The position numbers and the translations under genes are program-made. Below, piece by piece: positions 26,839 through 35,882 of a DNA stretch of 35,882 nucleotides; the stretch's first letter is position 1, and the number at the start of each line of letters is the position of its first letter. The notes below the pieces were generated by a model, which was not told the origin of the DNA, made no database searches, and saw only the letters and a list, made by a program, of their open reading frames with translations. The stretch comes from Sedimentisphaerales bacterium (GTDB lineage: Bacteria; Planctomycetota; Phycisphaerae; Sedimentisphaerales; Anaerohalosphaeraceae), in NCBI GenBank assembly GCA_016930745.1, contig JAFGGE010000010.1:1-35882 (forward strand), in the 5' to 3' direction.

Positions 26839-27933
26839 TCATTCCCGGTTTTCCGGTTTCTCGCGATAACGCCGGGCCCGGGGCAAATAGTCGTCAAGGA
26901 CCTCGATCTCAAACTCTGCGATCATATCCCTGGCGGTTACGGAGGGATGTTCGCTTGTGATAAGAACCGAACCCAGACAGCCGGGATCATGGATCGATAC
27001 TTGCGGGCCATATTTGGTTTTGAGTTTTCGCAGACGCTCCCAGTTGTAATCCAGATGCGCCAGGGCGCAATCGAGATTGACCTTCTGTGTGACAAAATCG
27101 AAATAATTGGTTGAAGAAGCCATAACCTCGCCCAGCGGATTTCGGATTTCGCACGGCAGGCCGGCGACGGCCCCGACAAAATGGCTGCGGCACGAGTAGG
27201 CCCAGTAAGACTGCATCAGGCCTCCGTGGTACATCGATGTAAACACGATCAGATCCGGCCTGGATTGGGCGTATCGGTTTCGTAATTCGTCAAAATTCAA
27301 GTCGAAGCAGATCGCAAAGGCCACTCGCCCGAAGTCGCACTCGACAATCGGCGCATCCCTGCCTGCCCGAATTTTACGATCCATCTCCCCGATCGTAGGG
27401 AAATTCTTGTTATATGTGCCGGCTGTTTGTCCGGACCGATCCAGGAGGATGCATGAGTTTCGCCATGTGCCGTCCGGCATTTCGCGTACCGCGGAATACA
27501 CCACATAGCAGGAGTTTTCCCGGGCAGTTTTGGCAAAGGAGCTTTGCACCTGATTCCCGCGAACGCGGTAATATTCCGTGCATTGTTCCTGCGACAGACC
27601 GGCGGGTCGGTCGCACGCTTCTGGCACGACGATCAAATCGGGCTTGTCAGGCAACACCTGGGCGAATCGGGCGTTCCAATGAGCAATGATTCGGTCCACA
27701 ATTTTCTGTGGAGGCGTTTGCGGATCGACCGAGATGGGACGCGGCCCGAGGGTGGCGATCGTAATGATTTTGTTCTTCGGTTTGGGAGCTGCTTTATTAG
27801 CGGCCTTCTCGGCCTCGCCTGCCGGAGACGAAAGGGCCGATGCCAGAATACCGAGAACGGCAAACATGCCAATAGACCTTCTGGCGCCGATAATAGGACA
27901 GTATCCACATTTGCGACAAAGGGACCGGTTCAT
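26839..27933 (-). CDS. Carbon-nitrogen hydrolase (nitrilase superfamily) with N-terminal export-like leader
   Basis: Glu (LIVVPEACDRPAG), Lys (GTYNKNFPTIGEMD) and Cys (VAFAICFDLNFDEL) catalytic motifs all present; hydrophobic N-terminal leader. Confidence 0.88.
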   Translation of the reverse strand: MNRSLCRKCGYCPIIGARRSIGMFAVLGILASALSSPAGEAEKAANKAAPKPKNKIITIATLGPRPISVDPQTPPQKIVDRIIAHWNARFAQVLPDKPDLIVVPEACDRPAGLSQEQCTEYYRVRGNQVQSSFAKTARENSCYVVYSAVREMPDGTWRNSCILLDRSGQTAGTYNKNFPTIGEMDRKIRAGRDAPIVECDFGRVAFAICFDLNFDELRNRYAQSRPDLIVFTSMYHGGLMQSYWAYSCRSHFVGAVAGLPCEIRNPLGEVMASSTNYFDFVTQKVNLDCALAHLDYNWERLRKLKTKYGPQVSIHDPGCLGSVLITSEHPSVTARDMIAEFEIEVLDDYLPRARRYREKPENRE

Positions 27934-27951
27934 GGCAAAGTCCTCCCAATG

Positions 27952-30900
27952 CTATTGCAAAACATATTGAAAAAAGGCTACGATTTGTGCATTCGATTCG
28001 GGCGTCGGTGAATGCCCTTCCCGATGGGTCATCGCCATTTTATTTTCCTGTTCCAAAATCCGGTTGACGGCGATTGAATGATTTAATGCTATCCATCGTT
28101 CAGGTGGATCCTCCGAGCCGCCGGACACCAGGAACGGCCGAGGCGCCATAAGGACATGCAGTTCATGGAGGTCACGGCCTTGTTCGACCAATAGTTTATA
28201 TGCCCCGGTTCGAGGATTGTCTATATCGGGGAAGCCTCGTTGACGTTGTTGATTTCGTTCATACCCAAGATACCAAGGTTCCCAGTAATTCACGTTGGGG
28301 CGGGATTCGTCGAACACGATGCCCGGGTCCGACCAGACGGCACAGGCGAATTTCTCATATAAGCAGGAGGCGAACAAGGCCCATTTGCCGCCGTAGGAAT
28401 GACCCATGACGCCAATCCTTGCCGGATCGACCTGGGGCAGGTTTGCCATCGCTGTGTGGCAGTTGGCGGCGACGTACGCCAGAGCGGAAAGCGGCTGCCA
28501 TGGGACCTCATCTGGATTATCGTCGTATAACGGCTTATAAGGAGCCTTGAGACTGCAAAAATCCGGCGTACCGATAGACAGGACCACAAAACCCTGACGG
28601 GCCAATTGCCGGCCGAAATCCCGGTCTTCCTTGCCCAGGCCGACACCGGTTTCCGCATCATAATAAACGATTAGAACGGCAGGGAAGGGCCCTTGACCGT
28701 CCGGCAGCAAAAGGTATCCATCCACCGTTTGTTCCTTCGGCGCAATCTCGAGATGTACCTTGTGTTGGATATACTTCTCATGCCGCGTTTTTTCGAGATA
28801 TTCCATCGTTGGCTTTTCGATCAACGGAGGCCAATGCCCCAGGACATCCTCCCACTGAGAAACAATTTCCTTGCGTCTGTGTTGCCATTGTTCTTTGGTT
28901 TGTACTGTATTGCCGTCAGAAAAACGGAGAGGGGAGGAATACTTGCCAAAATCTTCTTCATACTCGGGAGCCGGCGAAAAGGCGTCTTTTAATTCTTCCG
29001 GGATTGTCTTAGTCAATTCAATAACCGCGACATCCTCACCTTCCAGTGTGATTTTGGCCCTTCCCTTGATCCAGTGAATCGTGTTCAAATGCACCAATTC
29101 GCGAGAAGCCTCTGTTCTCTTATCCTGCAACTCGATAACCGCCTGTCGTGGTTCCGAGCTATCATTGTAAACTGTTACATACTGTTGACCGAATTGTTCC
29201 ACGAATACTTGGGAATCATTGGAACGAGCAAGAGGAATCGGCGTCCAGCCGGCCTCGGCGACCCGTTTGCACAAGGGGATATACTTCTTGAAAAGAGGAC
29301 GGTCCCGCTCATAGAGTTCCGGTCGGGTAAAGTAATGACCCTGCGATGCGTTATGGCTGAAGAAGCCGGGAAACATGCCGAATGCCAGACAGCGTTTCAT
29401 ATATTTTTCGACCTTTTCATGGGAGAAGTCTTCGAACGGCGTATTCATTAAAAAGCAATACGGTTTGGTTCCACACATAGCACGGCGATATAAGAGATCG
29501 GCAGTCGACATGGGCTGCCATGTTTTATTGGGATTCCAATTGGTTTCCGAACCCATGACATCCAGCCAGGGCGCCAGCCAGCACAATCGGATCGGCGTGG
29601 AATTGGCCATCATGAATTTTCCCTGTCCATGGATATCTTTGGAGATGGCCTGTACGTATTCAAACGCGATCAGACCGCGAAAAATGGCAGGTTTATGATC
29701 ATTAAGGGAAAACGTCAGAGGTGTTTGAGCGGCGGCAAAGTGGTCTCGCCTAAAGTCCAGTTCATCGGTCACATACCCTTCGCTGGAGTCAATATATTCC
29801 CCGTCCAGATCCGTTTTTCGCTGAGATCCGTATAATTGCCGCTGAAGCTGGTCGTTCCACTTGTTCTTGAAATCCGTGATTTCGCCGGGTATCGACGGCA
29901 TGGAATTGATGCTCCAGACAGCGCCGTTGCACCAGGGGGTATCCAAAAGACGGGCGACAAACTCCCCCTTTTCATCATGATATCCGCTGGTCAGGAGGGC
30001 TTTGGCATGAATATCTTTTTTCACATTGGCAAGGCGCTGGGCTTCTGTCAGAGCAGCTTCGATGGTTCGGGGCATCTCGGCGGGCATGGACATCCACCAT
30101 GTCATAGGTTCGGTGTAGCGAAATGTGATGATATTATGCGCATCATCCCAGGCGGTCTCGTTGGTTCCCTCTTTGAATCGAAAGCCATAGTCCTGCCAGC
30201 CGGGAACGTCGCTGATTTTGGCAAATGGCATCCAGAGCCCCTGTTCCGGGATACGGCAAGTAAAATGTTCCGGAAACAACAAATAATATTTAGCCAGGGC
30301 CGCACGAAATCCCCATTTGGATTGGAACCTATACATACAAAATCGTACGCGAGCTTGTGACTTCTCCGGTGTCAAGCCGACATCATAAGACAAAAACAAC
30401 TCTTCCGTATCTGTGTTATATCCAGTACGAAAAAAGGCTGGTCGGCTCATATCGATACCTAATGCGATCCCACTGCCCTTATCTGCAACCGCGCCGAATG
30501 GATACCGTGAAAGTCTTCCATTGGAACCCACCCGAAAAGTCGCGGTATTGCAATATTCACGACCAGAATGAACGGGTATAATACTTTGAGGATCATGAAA
30601 CCACAGACAATCTTCGCGGGGCATGGGGACCGCATAGAGCAGGGTCATGGCACGGTCCTTGCCGGTCAGATCTTGTATCGTCGCATCGAAAAACGTGGCG
30701 TCATCCTCGGTCTGTTTTTCATATTCCAGCCGGATCCCCAGGGCCTCCTGATGGATCGCCACGAAATCCGTATTCGCTGCGACATCCCGTAACTGAAATC
30801 CTTCCTGCAAGGTTCCGGCCAGGGAGACAGCAACTCCGTCGAATAAAGTCGATCCGCCCGATGGTTGAACCACGCGCAGTTCCGGATCGCGGAACCATGC

Positions 30901-31446
30901 TTTCCCGGCGTGGTTTCGCAGCAGCATATGAAATGCCACGGAGCGAACGGGTTTTTCCGGGAAGACCAGAACCCTGGCTTGCTGCCAGTCATGGCTTCCT
31001 GTGTGGTAGGAATCCATCTGGCCCCACAACGGCGTTCCATCCGTATAGAGCAGATCCAGATACAAAGAGTAATCGCTGTCGCGGCTGCCGCCGACGTCTT
31101 CCGCCTTACTCCATGCCGTCGCCAGAATCGGCTCCGGCCGGGTCTGGTTCAGTACCACAGTCTGAGAAGCTCCCCTCTGTGACGAGCCGTCCTGCCCGTT
31201 ATCGCAGAGGAAAAGATCATCTTTTCGATCATACCCCTTCTGCCAGGCGCGCCATTGGTTGGTTCTCAGAAGATTCACTCCTGCATTCTGCGTGTCCAGA
31301 ATTTTTTTTACAATAGCGCCATCGGAAAGTTCCCTTGATTCGTTTCTCTTCTCAGCCTGTAATAGTGCATAGGAAAAGAAAAGAAAACCAAACAACGCCA
31401 TACGGAATAATTTTGATCGGTTCATCCCTTTGATCCTCTCCTGCAT
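27952..31446 (-). CDS. Exported fusion protein: N-terminal glycosidase-like region plus C-terminal alpha/beta-hydrolase (esterase-like)
   Basis: 1164 aa with signal peptide. Approx. first 820 aa carry carbohydrate-active-looking segments (WMPFAKISDVPGWQDYGFRF, DGEYIDSSEGYVTDELDFRRDHF, LCWLAPWLDVMGSETNW). The last ~345 aa have MGHSYGGKWALFASCLYEKFACAVWSDPG with later D (VSGGSEDPPERW) and H (HREGHSPT). Confidence 0.85.
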   Translation of the reverse strand: MQERIKGMNRSKLFRMALFGFLFFSYALLQAEKRNESRELSDGAIVKKILDTQNAGVNLLRTNQWRAWQKGYDRKDDLFLCDNGQDGSSQRGASQTVVLNQTRPEPILATAWSKAEDVGGSRDSDYSLYLDLLYTDGTPLWGQMDSYHTGSHDWQQARVLVFPEKPVRSVAFHMLLRNHAGKAWFRDPELRVVQPSGGSTLFDGVAVSLAGTLQEGFQLRDVAANTDFVAIHQEALGIRLEYEKQTEDDATFFDATIQDLTGKDRAMTLLYAVPMPREDCLWFHDPQSIIPVHSGREYCNTATFRVGSNGRLSRYPFGAVADKGSGIALGIDMSRPAFFRTGYNTDTEELFLSYDVGLTPEKSQARVRFCMYRFQSKWGFRAALAKYYLLFPEHFTCRIPEQGLWMPFAKISDVPGWQDYGFRFKEGTNETAWDDAHNIITFRYTEPMTWWMSMPAEMPRTIEAALTEAQRLANVKKDIHAKALLTSGYHDEKGEFVARLLDTPWCNGAVWSINSMPSIPGEITDFKNKWNDQLQRQLYGSQRKTDLDGEYIDSSEGYVTDELDFRRDHFAAAQTPLTFSLNDHKPAIFRGLIAFEYVQAISKDIHGQGKFMMANSTPIRLCWLAPWLDVMGSETNWNPNKTWQPMSTADLLYRRAMCGTKPYCFLMNTPFEDFSHEKVEKYMKRCLAFGMFPGFFSHNASQGHYFTRPELYERDRPLFKKYIPLCKRVAEAGWTPIPLARSNDSQVFVEQFGQQYVTVYNDSSEPRQAVIELQDKRTEASRELVHLNTIHWIKGRAKITLEGEDVAVIELTKTIPEELKDAFSPAPEYEEDFGKYSSPLRFSDGNTVQTKEQWQHRRKEIVSQWEDVLGHWPPLIEKPTMEYLEKTRHEKYIQHKVHLEIAPKEQTVDGYLLLPDGQGPFPAVLIVYYDAETGVGLGKEDRDFGRQLARQGFVVLSIGTPDFCSLKAPYKPLYDDNPDEVPWQPLSALAYVAANCHTAMANLPQVDPARIGVMGHSYGGKWALFASCLYEKFACAVWSDPGIVFDESRPNVNYWEPWYLGYERNQQRQRGFPDIDNPRTGAYKLLVEQGRDLHELHVLMAPRPFLVSGGSEDPPERWIALNHSIAVNRILEQENKMAMTHREGHSPTPESNAQIVAFFQYVLQ

Positions 31447-31695
31447 TCCGGGGCAAATTTTATGAACATCCCTATAAAAAACAGAAATAGTATACCATGG
31501 GTTACTGTGTTTTGCAGTGGTTTTCTCTTCTTGGCGCGCCGGCCCGTAAAAGAGTACAATATCCTCCGTGAGGCCATGGAATAGAAATCTTGTATATCCT
31601 CAAGGTTCCACAATAGGATCGAAAAAGGACATAACGGAGTCTCGGGCGAAAATGAATTTTATTCCATACATGCTGGGAGAATAAAGGGAGTTGGC

Positions 31696-33708
31696 ATGAA
31701 GTTTTGTAAGCAGATTGTAGGGACGGTTTTGGTTCTGGCGATGGCAAGTTCCGTATTGGGCCAACCCTATGGATTGCCGGATCGGGACAATCCGGGCGAT
31801 GCGATGATTCAGGCTTATCTGAGCCGGCTGGCCGATGACATTCACGGTCGGTTTTTCCAGGATACGCAATCCCTGGAAGAATGGCAAAAACGGCTGCCGG
31901 AATATAGAAAAGAGTATCTTTATATGCTGGGTTTATGGCCCATGCCGGAGAAGACGCCGCTGCAGACTACGGTTACAGGGACTCTGTCCGGTGAGGGTTA
32001 CACGGTCGAGATGCTTCACTATCAAAGCCGGCCGGGATTGTATGTGACCGCCAACCTGTACCGCCCAAGCCAAACCCCCGAAGAAGAAAAACGGCCTGCC
32101 GTCCTATATGTCTGCGGCCATGCCGGCAGGGGCAGAAACGGCAATAAAACCGCGTTTCAATCGCATGGCATCTGGTTTGCGCGTCACGGATACGTGTGTC
32201 TGGTTCTGGACACGCTTCAGCTCGGCGAAATCGCGGCGATTCATCATGGAACCTATCGCGAGAATCGCTGGTGGTGGCATTCGCGCGGGTATACCCCGGC
32301 CGGCGTGGAATGCCTCAACGGAATCCGAGGCATCGATTATCTGATCGGCCGTCCGGATGTCGATCCGGAACGGATCGCCGTTACCGGGATCAGCGGCGGG
32401 GGGGCGGCCACCTTCTGGATCGCCGCGGCTGACGAACGTGTAAAGGCGGCCGTACCGGTCAGCGGCATGGCGGATTTGCCTTCCTATGTTGGCAATCGGG
32501 TCATCAACGGCCACTGCGATTGCATGTTTCTGTACAATACGTTTCAGTGGCCGTGGACGCGAATCGCCGCGTTGATCGCTCCCCGGCCGCTCCTGTTCGC
32601 CAACAGCGACCAGGATACGATTTTTCCGATGGATGCCAACGAACGAGTCATCCAGCGTCTGGAGAGGGTTTACAGCATGTATGGAGCAAGCGATCGGGTG
32701 GACAGTATGGTCAGTATCGGCGGCCATGCCTATCGCAAGGACCTTCGCCAGGCGGCGTATCGTTTTATCAATATGCATCTTAAAGACGATCCTCGGTTTG
32801 TTAGCGACAGTGAAATCGACCTTGTCACCGAATCCGGCGGTCGGCAATCCCATCCCATCGATCCGGAACGGATACGTGTTTTCCCGGAGGATAAGGACAT
32901 CCCGGCCGACCAGTTAAACACGACGATCGACCGTCATTTCGTTCCGATGGCCGATAGTACATTACCAGAACCCGGGGCCTATTCCATCTGGAAACAGGCT
33001 CTTCTCACGGAGCTTCGCCGGGTTGTTTTCCAAAGCTTCCCTGAGCAGATCCCTGCCGCCACATTACTCCAGGAAATCGATGCAGGCCAGCAGCGACTCT
33101 CGACAGAACCCGGAATCGAAGTCTATCTGCATCGCCAGGGGCGCATCCGTCAGAACGAAACGCCAATCCGTATCCTGCTTGTCGTTCGCAACGCGGCGGA
33201 AAAGCAAACGATGGAATGGCTGGATCCGTTGGTCGAAGCGGGAGATGAAGTCTTTACCCTTTCTTGCCGGGGCATCGGTAAAACGGAATGGACTCGAAAA
33301 AATCCGCCCAACTATGTGGAAAGAGCCCATGTGCTTCTCGGACGTACGGCAGACACCGGCCGGGTATGGGATAGTATTGCCGTGGCGCGATACCTCCGGA
33401 ATCGATACCCGGATACAACGTCGGTTTATCTTTGTGGCCAGGGGACCGGAGCGATTCTGGCGGCATACGCCGCCTTATGGGAACCAGACATCCAGGGGCT
33501 TATTCTGGATCGTCCGCCGATGACTCATATGGATTCGCAGGCCCCGCAACTGCTCAATGTTCTGCGCGTATGCGACATCCCGGATGTGCTTGGGATGCTG
33601 GCCCCCAAAAAACTGACGATTTGTAATGGACAGGAAGATATACTAAAGGCAATAGCTTCAATATATGCCCTGGCGGGGCAACCCGATGGATTTCATAAAA
33701 AGCCCTAA
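31696..33708 (+). CDS. Exported alpha/beta-hydrolase (acetyl xylan esterase-like) with a second, degenerate hydrolase-like domain
   Basis: RPAVLYVCGHAGRGRNG, RIAVTGISGGGAATFWIAAADERVKAAVPVSG, LIAPRPLLFANSDQDTIFPMD, IGGHAYRKDLRQAAYRFI. C-terminal half has VYLCGQGTGAILAAYAALWEPDIQGLILDRPP. Confidence 0.88.
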   Translation: MKFCKQIVGTVLVLAMASSVLGQPYGLPDRDNPGDAMIQAYLSRLADDIHGRFFQDTQSLEEWQKRLPEYRKEYLYMLGLWPMPEKTPLQTTVTGTLSGEGYTVEMLHYQSRPGLYVTANLYRPSQTPEEEKRPAVLYVCGHAGRGRNGNKTAFQSHGIWFARHGYVCLVLDTLQLGEIAAIHHGTYRENRWWWHSRGYTPAGVECLNGIRGIDYLIGRPDVDPERIAVTGISGGGAATFWIAAADERVKAAVPVSGMADLPSYVGNRVINGHCDCMFLYNTFQWPWTRIAALIAPRPLLFANSDQDTIFPMDANERVIQRLERVYSMYGASDRVDSMVSIGGHAYRKDLRQAAYRFINMHLKDDPRFVSDSEIDLVTESGGRQSHPIDPERIRVFPEDKDIPADQLNTTIDRHFVPMADSTLPEPGAYSIWKQALLTELRRVVFQSFPEQIPAATLLQEIDAGQQRLSTEPGIEVYLHRQGRIRQNETPIRILLVVRNAAEKQTMEWLDPLVEAGDEVFTLSCRGIGKTEWTRKNPPNYVERAHVLLGRTADTGRVWDSIAVARYLRNRYPDTTSVYLCGQGTGAILAAYAALWEPDIQGLILDRPPMTHMDSQAPQLLNVLRVCDIPDVLGMLAPKKLTICNGQEDILKAIASIYALAGQPDGFHKKP

Positions 33709-33772
33709 TCCTGCAGGGTCCTTTTCATGACCAGCGCCGAGCAGATCGTGTACCGTTTTAACCACATGATTC

Positions 33773-33801
33773 TTGACTCCTGATGTCTTGCGGATCATAC
33801 T
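33773..33801 (+). promoter_or_regulatory. Putative sigma70-type promoter for deoC
   Basis: TTGACT, 17-nt spacer, CATACT; about 47 nt upstream of the deoC ATG. Confidence 0.4.
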
Positions 33802-33847
33802 TGTGAACGGAATTTGACGTACTCCGTGTCGGGAATGGGAGATATCC

Positions 33848-34531
33848 ATGAAATATACATGCGATGAGATCGCCAAAATGATCGATCATTCGCTGCTTCG
33901 TCCTGAAATGACGCAGCGGGAGATCGTTACCGGCTGCGAAATTGCCAAAAAATACCATGTAGCGTCCGTATGCTGCGGTCCTTCCTCCGTGGCTCTGGTG
34001 CGCCGGCACCTGGCCGGTTCGGATGTCAAGGTTACTACAGTGGTTGGTTTTCCCAACGGATACAGCACGACGGAAACCAAGGTCTTTGAGGCCGAACAGG
34101 CTATTCGGGACGGCGCTGTGGAGTTGGATATGGTGATCAATATCGGCAGGCTTCTCAGCGGCGATTTTGATTATGTCGAAAACGACATCAAGGCGGTAGT
34201 AGAGACGGCTCATAGGCATAAAGTGCTCGTAAAGGTAATCTTGGAAAATTATTACCTTACCCCTGATCTGATCGAAAAGGCCTGTCGTCTGGCCGAACGG
34301 GCAGGGGCCGATTTTGTCAAAACCAGCACCGGATTCGCCCCCGGCGGGGCGACCATCGAAGATCTGCTGCGGATGCGCAAAACCTGCTCGCCGAAAGTCC
34401 AGGTCAAGGCCGCCGGAGGAATACGCACTCTTGATATGGCGGTCAAAGTCAGGGAAATCGGTTGTACCCGGTTTGGCTGTACACGGACTGAAAGCATCAT
34501 GGAAGAATGCCGAAAAACCAGGCGAAAATGA
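33848..34531 (+). CDS. deoC: Deoxyribose-phosphate aldolase
   Basis: MIDHSLLRPEMT, VCCGPSSVALVRRHLAGSDVKVTTVVGFPNGYSTTETKVFEA, GAVELDMVINIG, GADFVKTSTGFAPGGAT, VKAAGGIRT. Confidence 0.95.
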   Translation: MKYTCDEIAKMIDHSLLRPEMTQREIVTGCEIAKKYHVASVCCGPSSVALVRRHLAGSDVKVTTVVGFPNGYSTTETKVFEAEQAIRDGAVELDMVINIGRLLSGDFDYVENDIKAVVETAHRHKVLVKVILENYYLTPDLIEKACRLAERAGADFVKTSTGFAPGGATIEDLLRMRKTCSPKVQVKAAGGIRTLDMAVKVREIGCTRFGCTRTESIMEECRKTRRK

Positions 34532-34542
34532 TGGCTTGCGAG

Positions 34543-34565
34543 CAAAAAAACGGATACTGTCCGTT
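34543..34565 (-). terminator. Putative Rho-independent terminator downstream of the TolB-like gene
   Basis: Minus strand AACGGA-CAGTA-TCCGTT followed by a T-run, 7 nt after the stop codon at 34572. Confidence 0.5.
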
Positions 34566-34571
34566 ATTGTG

Positions 34572-35654
34572 TCAATACCCCGGCAGCGGTCGCGGCAGGG
34601 GGATCCAGTCGGGTTCCTTGTTATGCAATCCGTCCGTGGTTACCTGTACCCAGTTCCCGTGGAGATCGCCCACGCAGATGTTCCAGCCCTCGGCCCGTCC
34701 GCCGACGGCTTGATCGCCATCCACTGAACCATGGGTAAAGGCGATATGCCGGGAGTCCGGCGAAATATCGATATGATACAGCTTCAAATCCTCCGTACAC
34801 CGGACGATTTCCCGGATGTCGGTCACCGTAGGCTCGTGGCCGTTCAGCTCGATGGTCCCGGTCTTCAGGTTCCAGTCCGTTTCGCCCCAGACCATCCGCG
34901 TGCCGTCCAGGTTCAGGTCTGGCCGGCAGCCCTTGACCGACCACTTGGCCAGATCGTACACCTTGGCGCCGTTGGCCTCAAAGGCCAGGATCGTATCGCT
35001 ATAGCCCATGCCTCCGTGGACCACGCCCAGAAACCAGTTCCGGTCCGGCGACCAGCAGATCGCGTAGAGATGGTGAAGCTCCCGGATCGGATGGCGGTTC
35101 TGGGTTCGCGTTTCCAGGTCGTACAGAATCAGGTTCGTCGTGGCGTATTCGCGGGTGGTGTATCGTTCGAATTCGCCCTTGAGATAGGCGATGGTTTTGC
35201 CGTCCGGGCTCCAGCAGGGCTGACGGGCGTTGTCGGCCACCTTGACCCGGCCGGTGCCGTCGATGTTCATATAACAGACAGCGCGGGTCTTGTTGCGTCC
35301 GGTGCCCCGGTCCACGACAAAGCAGATTTTCGTGCCGTCCGGGGAAGCGTGGGGATACATCTCATCCAGGTAGGGGGTGTCGGTGAGCTTGGTCTGTTCG
35401 GAGCCGTCGGCATTCATGATTATGAGTTCCCAGTTTTCCCGGCCCTGGGTGTGCCGCAGGGATTCATAAACAATTTTGTAGGGGATATTCTTCACAGAAA
35501 GCGGCATGGTCTGCTCAGGAGCGACATTGGGCTCGGTCTTTGCCGACGGAACGATACCGCCGAGGGCCTGTGCGGCGAAAAAGGCAGAAATCAAAAACGG
35601 GACAAATCCAAAGAGATCGGTATAGCCTCGAAAGAGCCGTAACGGTTTTTTCAT
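34572..35654 (-). CDS. TolB-like beta-propeller protein, exported
   Basis: Repeated WELIIMNADGSEQTKLTDTPYLDEMYPHASPDGTKICFV, RQPCWSPDGKTIAYL, ICWSPDRNWFLG, HIDISPDSRHIAFTHGS; N-terminal hydrophobic leader. Confidence 0.85.
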   Translation of the reverse strand: MKKPLRLFRGYTDLFGFVPFLISAFFAAQALGGIVPSAKTEPNVAPEQTMPLSVKNIPYKIVYESLRHTQGRENWELIIMNADGSEQTKLTDTPYLDEMYPHASPDGTKICFVVDRGTGRNKTRAVCYMNIDGTGRVKVADNARQPCWSPDGKTIAYLKGEFERYTTREYATTNLILYDLETRTQNRHPIRELHHLYAICWSPDRNWFLGVVHGGMGYSDTILAFEANGAKVYDLAKWSVKGCRPDLNLDGTRMVWGETDWNLKTGTIELNGHEPTVTDIREIVRCTEDLKLYHIDISPDSRHIAFTHGSVDGDQAVGGRAEGWNICVGDLHGNWVQVTTDGLHNKEPDWIPLPRPLPGY

Positions 35655-35793
35655 CGTATGCCACTCGCATCAGGGTCGATTCGTATTCCCTCCGATGGAC
35701 GTATCGGAAGCAGACATAAACTGCCGGTTCATTGTACCGCCGTCGGATGGAAGATTCCAGAGGGTAGCATTCACAGGTTTCTTACCTGGCTAT

Positions 35794-35882
35794 TTACGGA
35801 TCGCAATTCGGTTCGAGGAGGGTGGCTCGGAAGGTCTCCTCCTCCCAGAGCCGGGCGGCCAGCAGGGCGTAGCCTTCGGCCA
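35794..35882 (-). CDS. C-terminal tail of an unidentified protein (5' part lies outside the window)
   Basis: Minus frame reads ...AEGYALLAARLWEEETFRATLLEPNCDP* and is open to the window edge. Composition is protein-like but too short to identify. Confidence 0.4.
   Translation of the reverse strand, partial: AEGYALLAARLWEEETFRATLLEPNCDP

Noticed and set aside
1-35882. CRISPR arrays, tRNA/rRNA genes, transposases, prophage genes
   Set aside because: Looked for regularly spaced repeats, cloverleaf-like segments and transposase/integrase motifs in the intergenic gaps and ORFs; none seen by eye. tRNAscan and CRISPR finders would be decisive.

Overview
This 35.9 kb window resembles accessory carbohydrate-metabolism DNA from a Planctomycetota-like bacterium; the taxonomic guess is inference from family content only. 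I call about 23 protein-coding genes plus one partial gene at each end. I found no rRNA, tRNA, CRISPR array or mobile element. Main blocks: (i) a Gfo/Idh oxidoreductase (partial) followed by a ketopantoate-reductase-like gene; (ii) rlmN preceded by an rpmH (L34) ORF that the ORF track misses because it is too short; (iii) a Gfo/Idh oxidoreductase followed by two HEAT-repeat genes; (iv) a tightly packed minus-strand operon of SH3-like protein, M48 lipoprotein protease, CHASE2 class III nucleotidyl cyclase, MBL-fold hydrolase, and an MscS channel with a cyclic-nucleotide-binding domain. Block iv is the best candidate for a self-contained, under-described signalling system. (v) a furanoside-type glycan locus with an HzsA-like propeller/cytochrome-c protein, DUF2961/GH172, DUF4832 and GH127, next to a plus-strand operon of an Nramp-like transporter lacking the canonical metal-binding motifs, an SDR-type protein and a DapA-like aldolase; (vi) an exported nitrilase-family protein, a 1164-aa glycosidase-like/esterase fusion, a two-domain alpha/beta hydrolase, deoC and a TolB-like propeller. 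I also found a 57-aa small ORF that starts on an ATGA overlap with the DUF4832 stop codon. All family calls come from reading motifs by eye; no database search was run.
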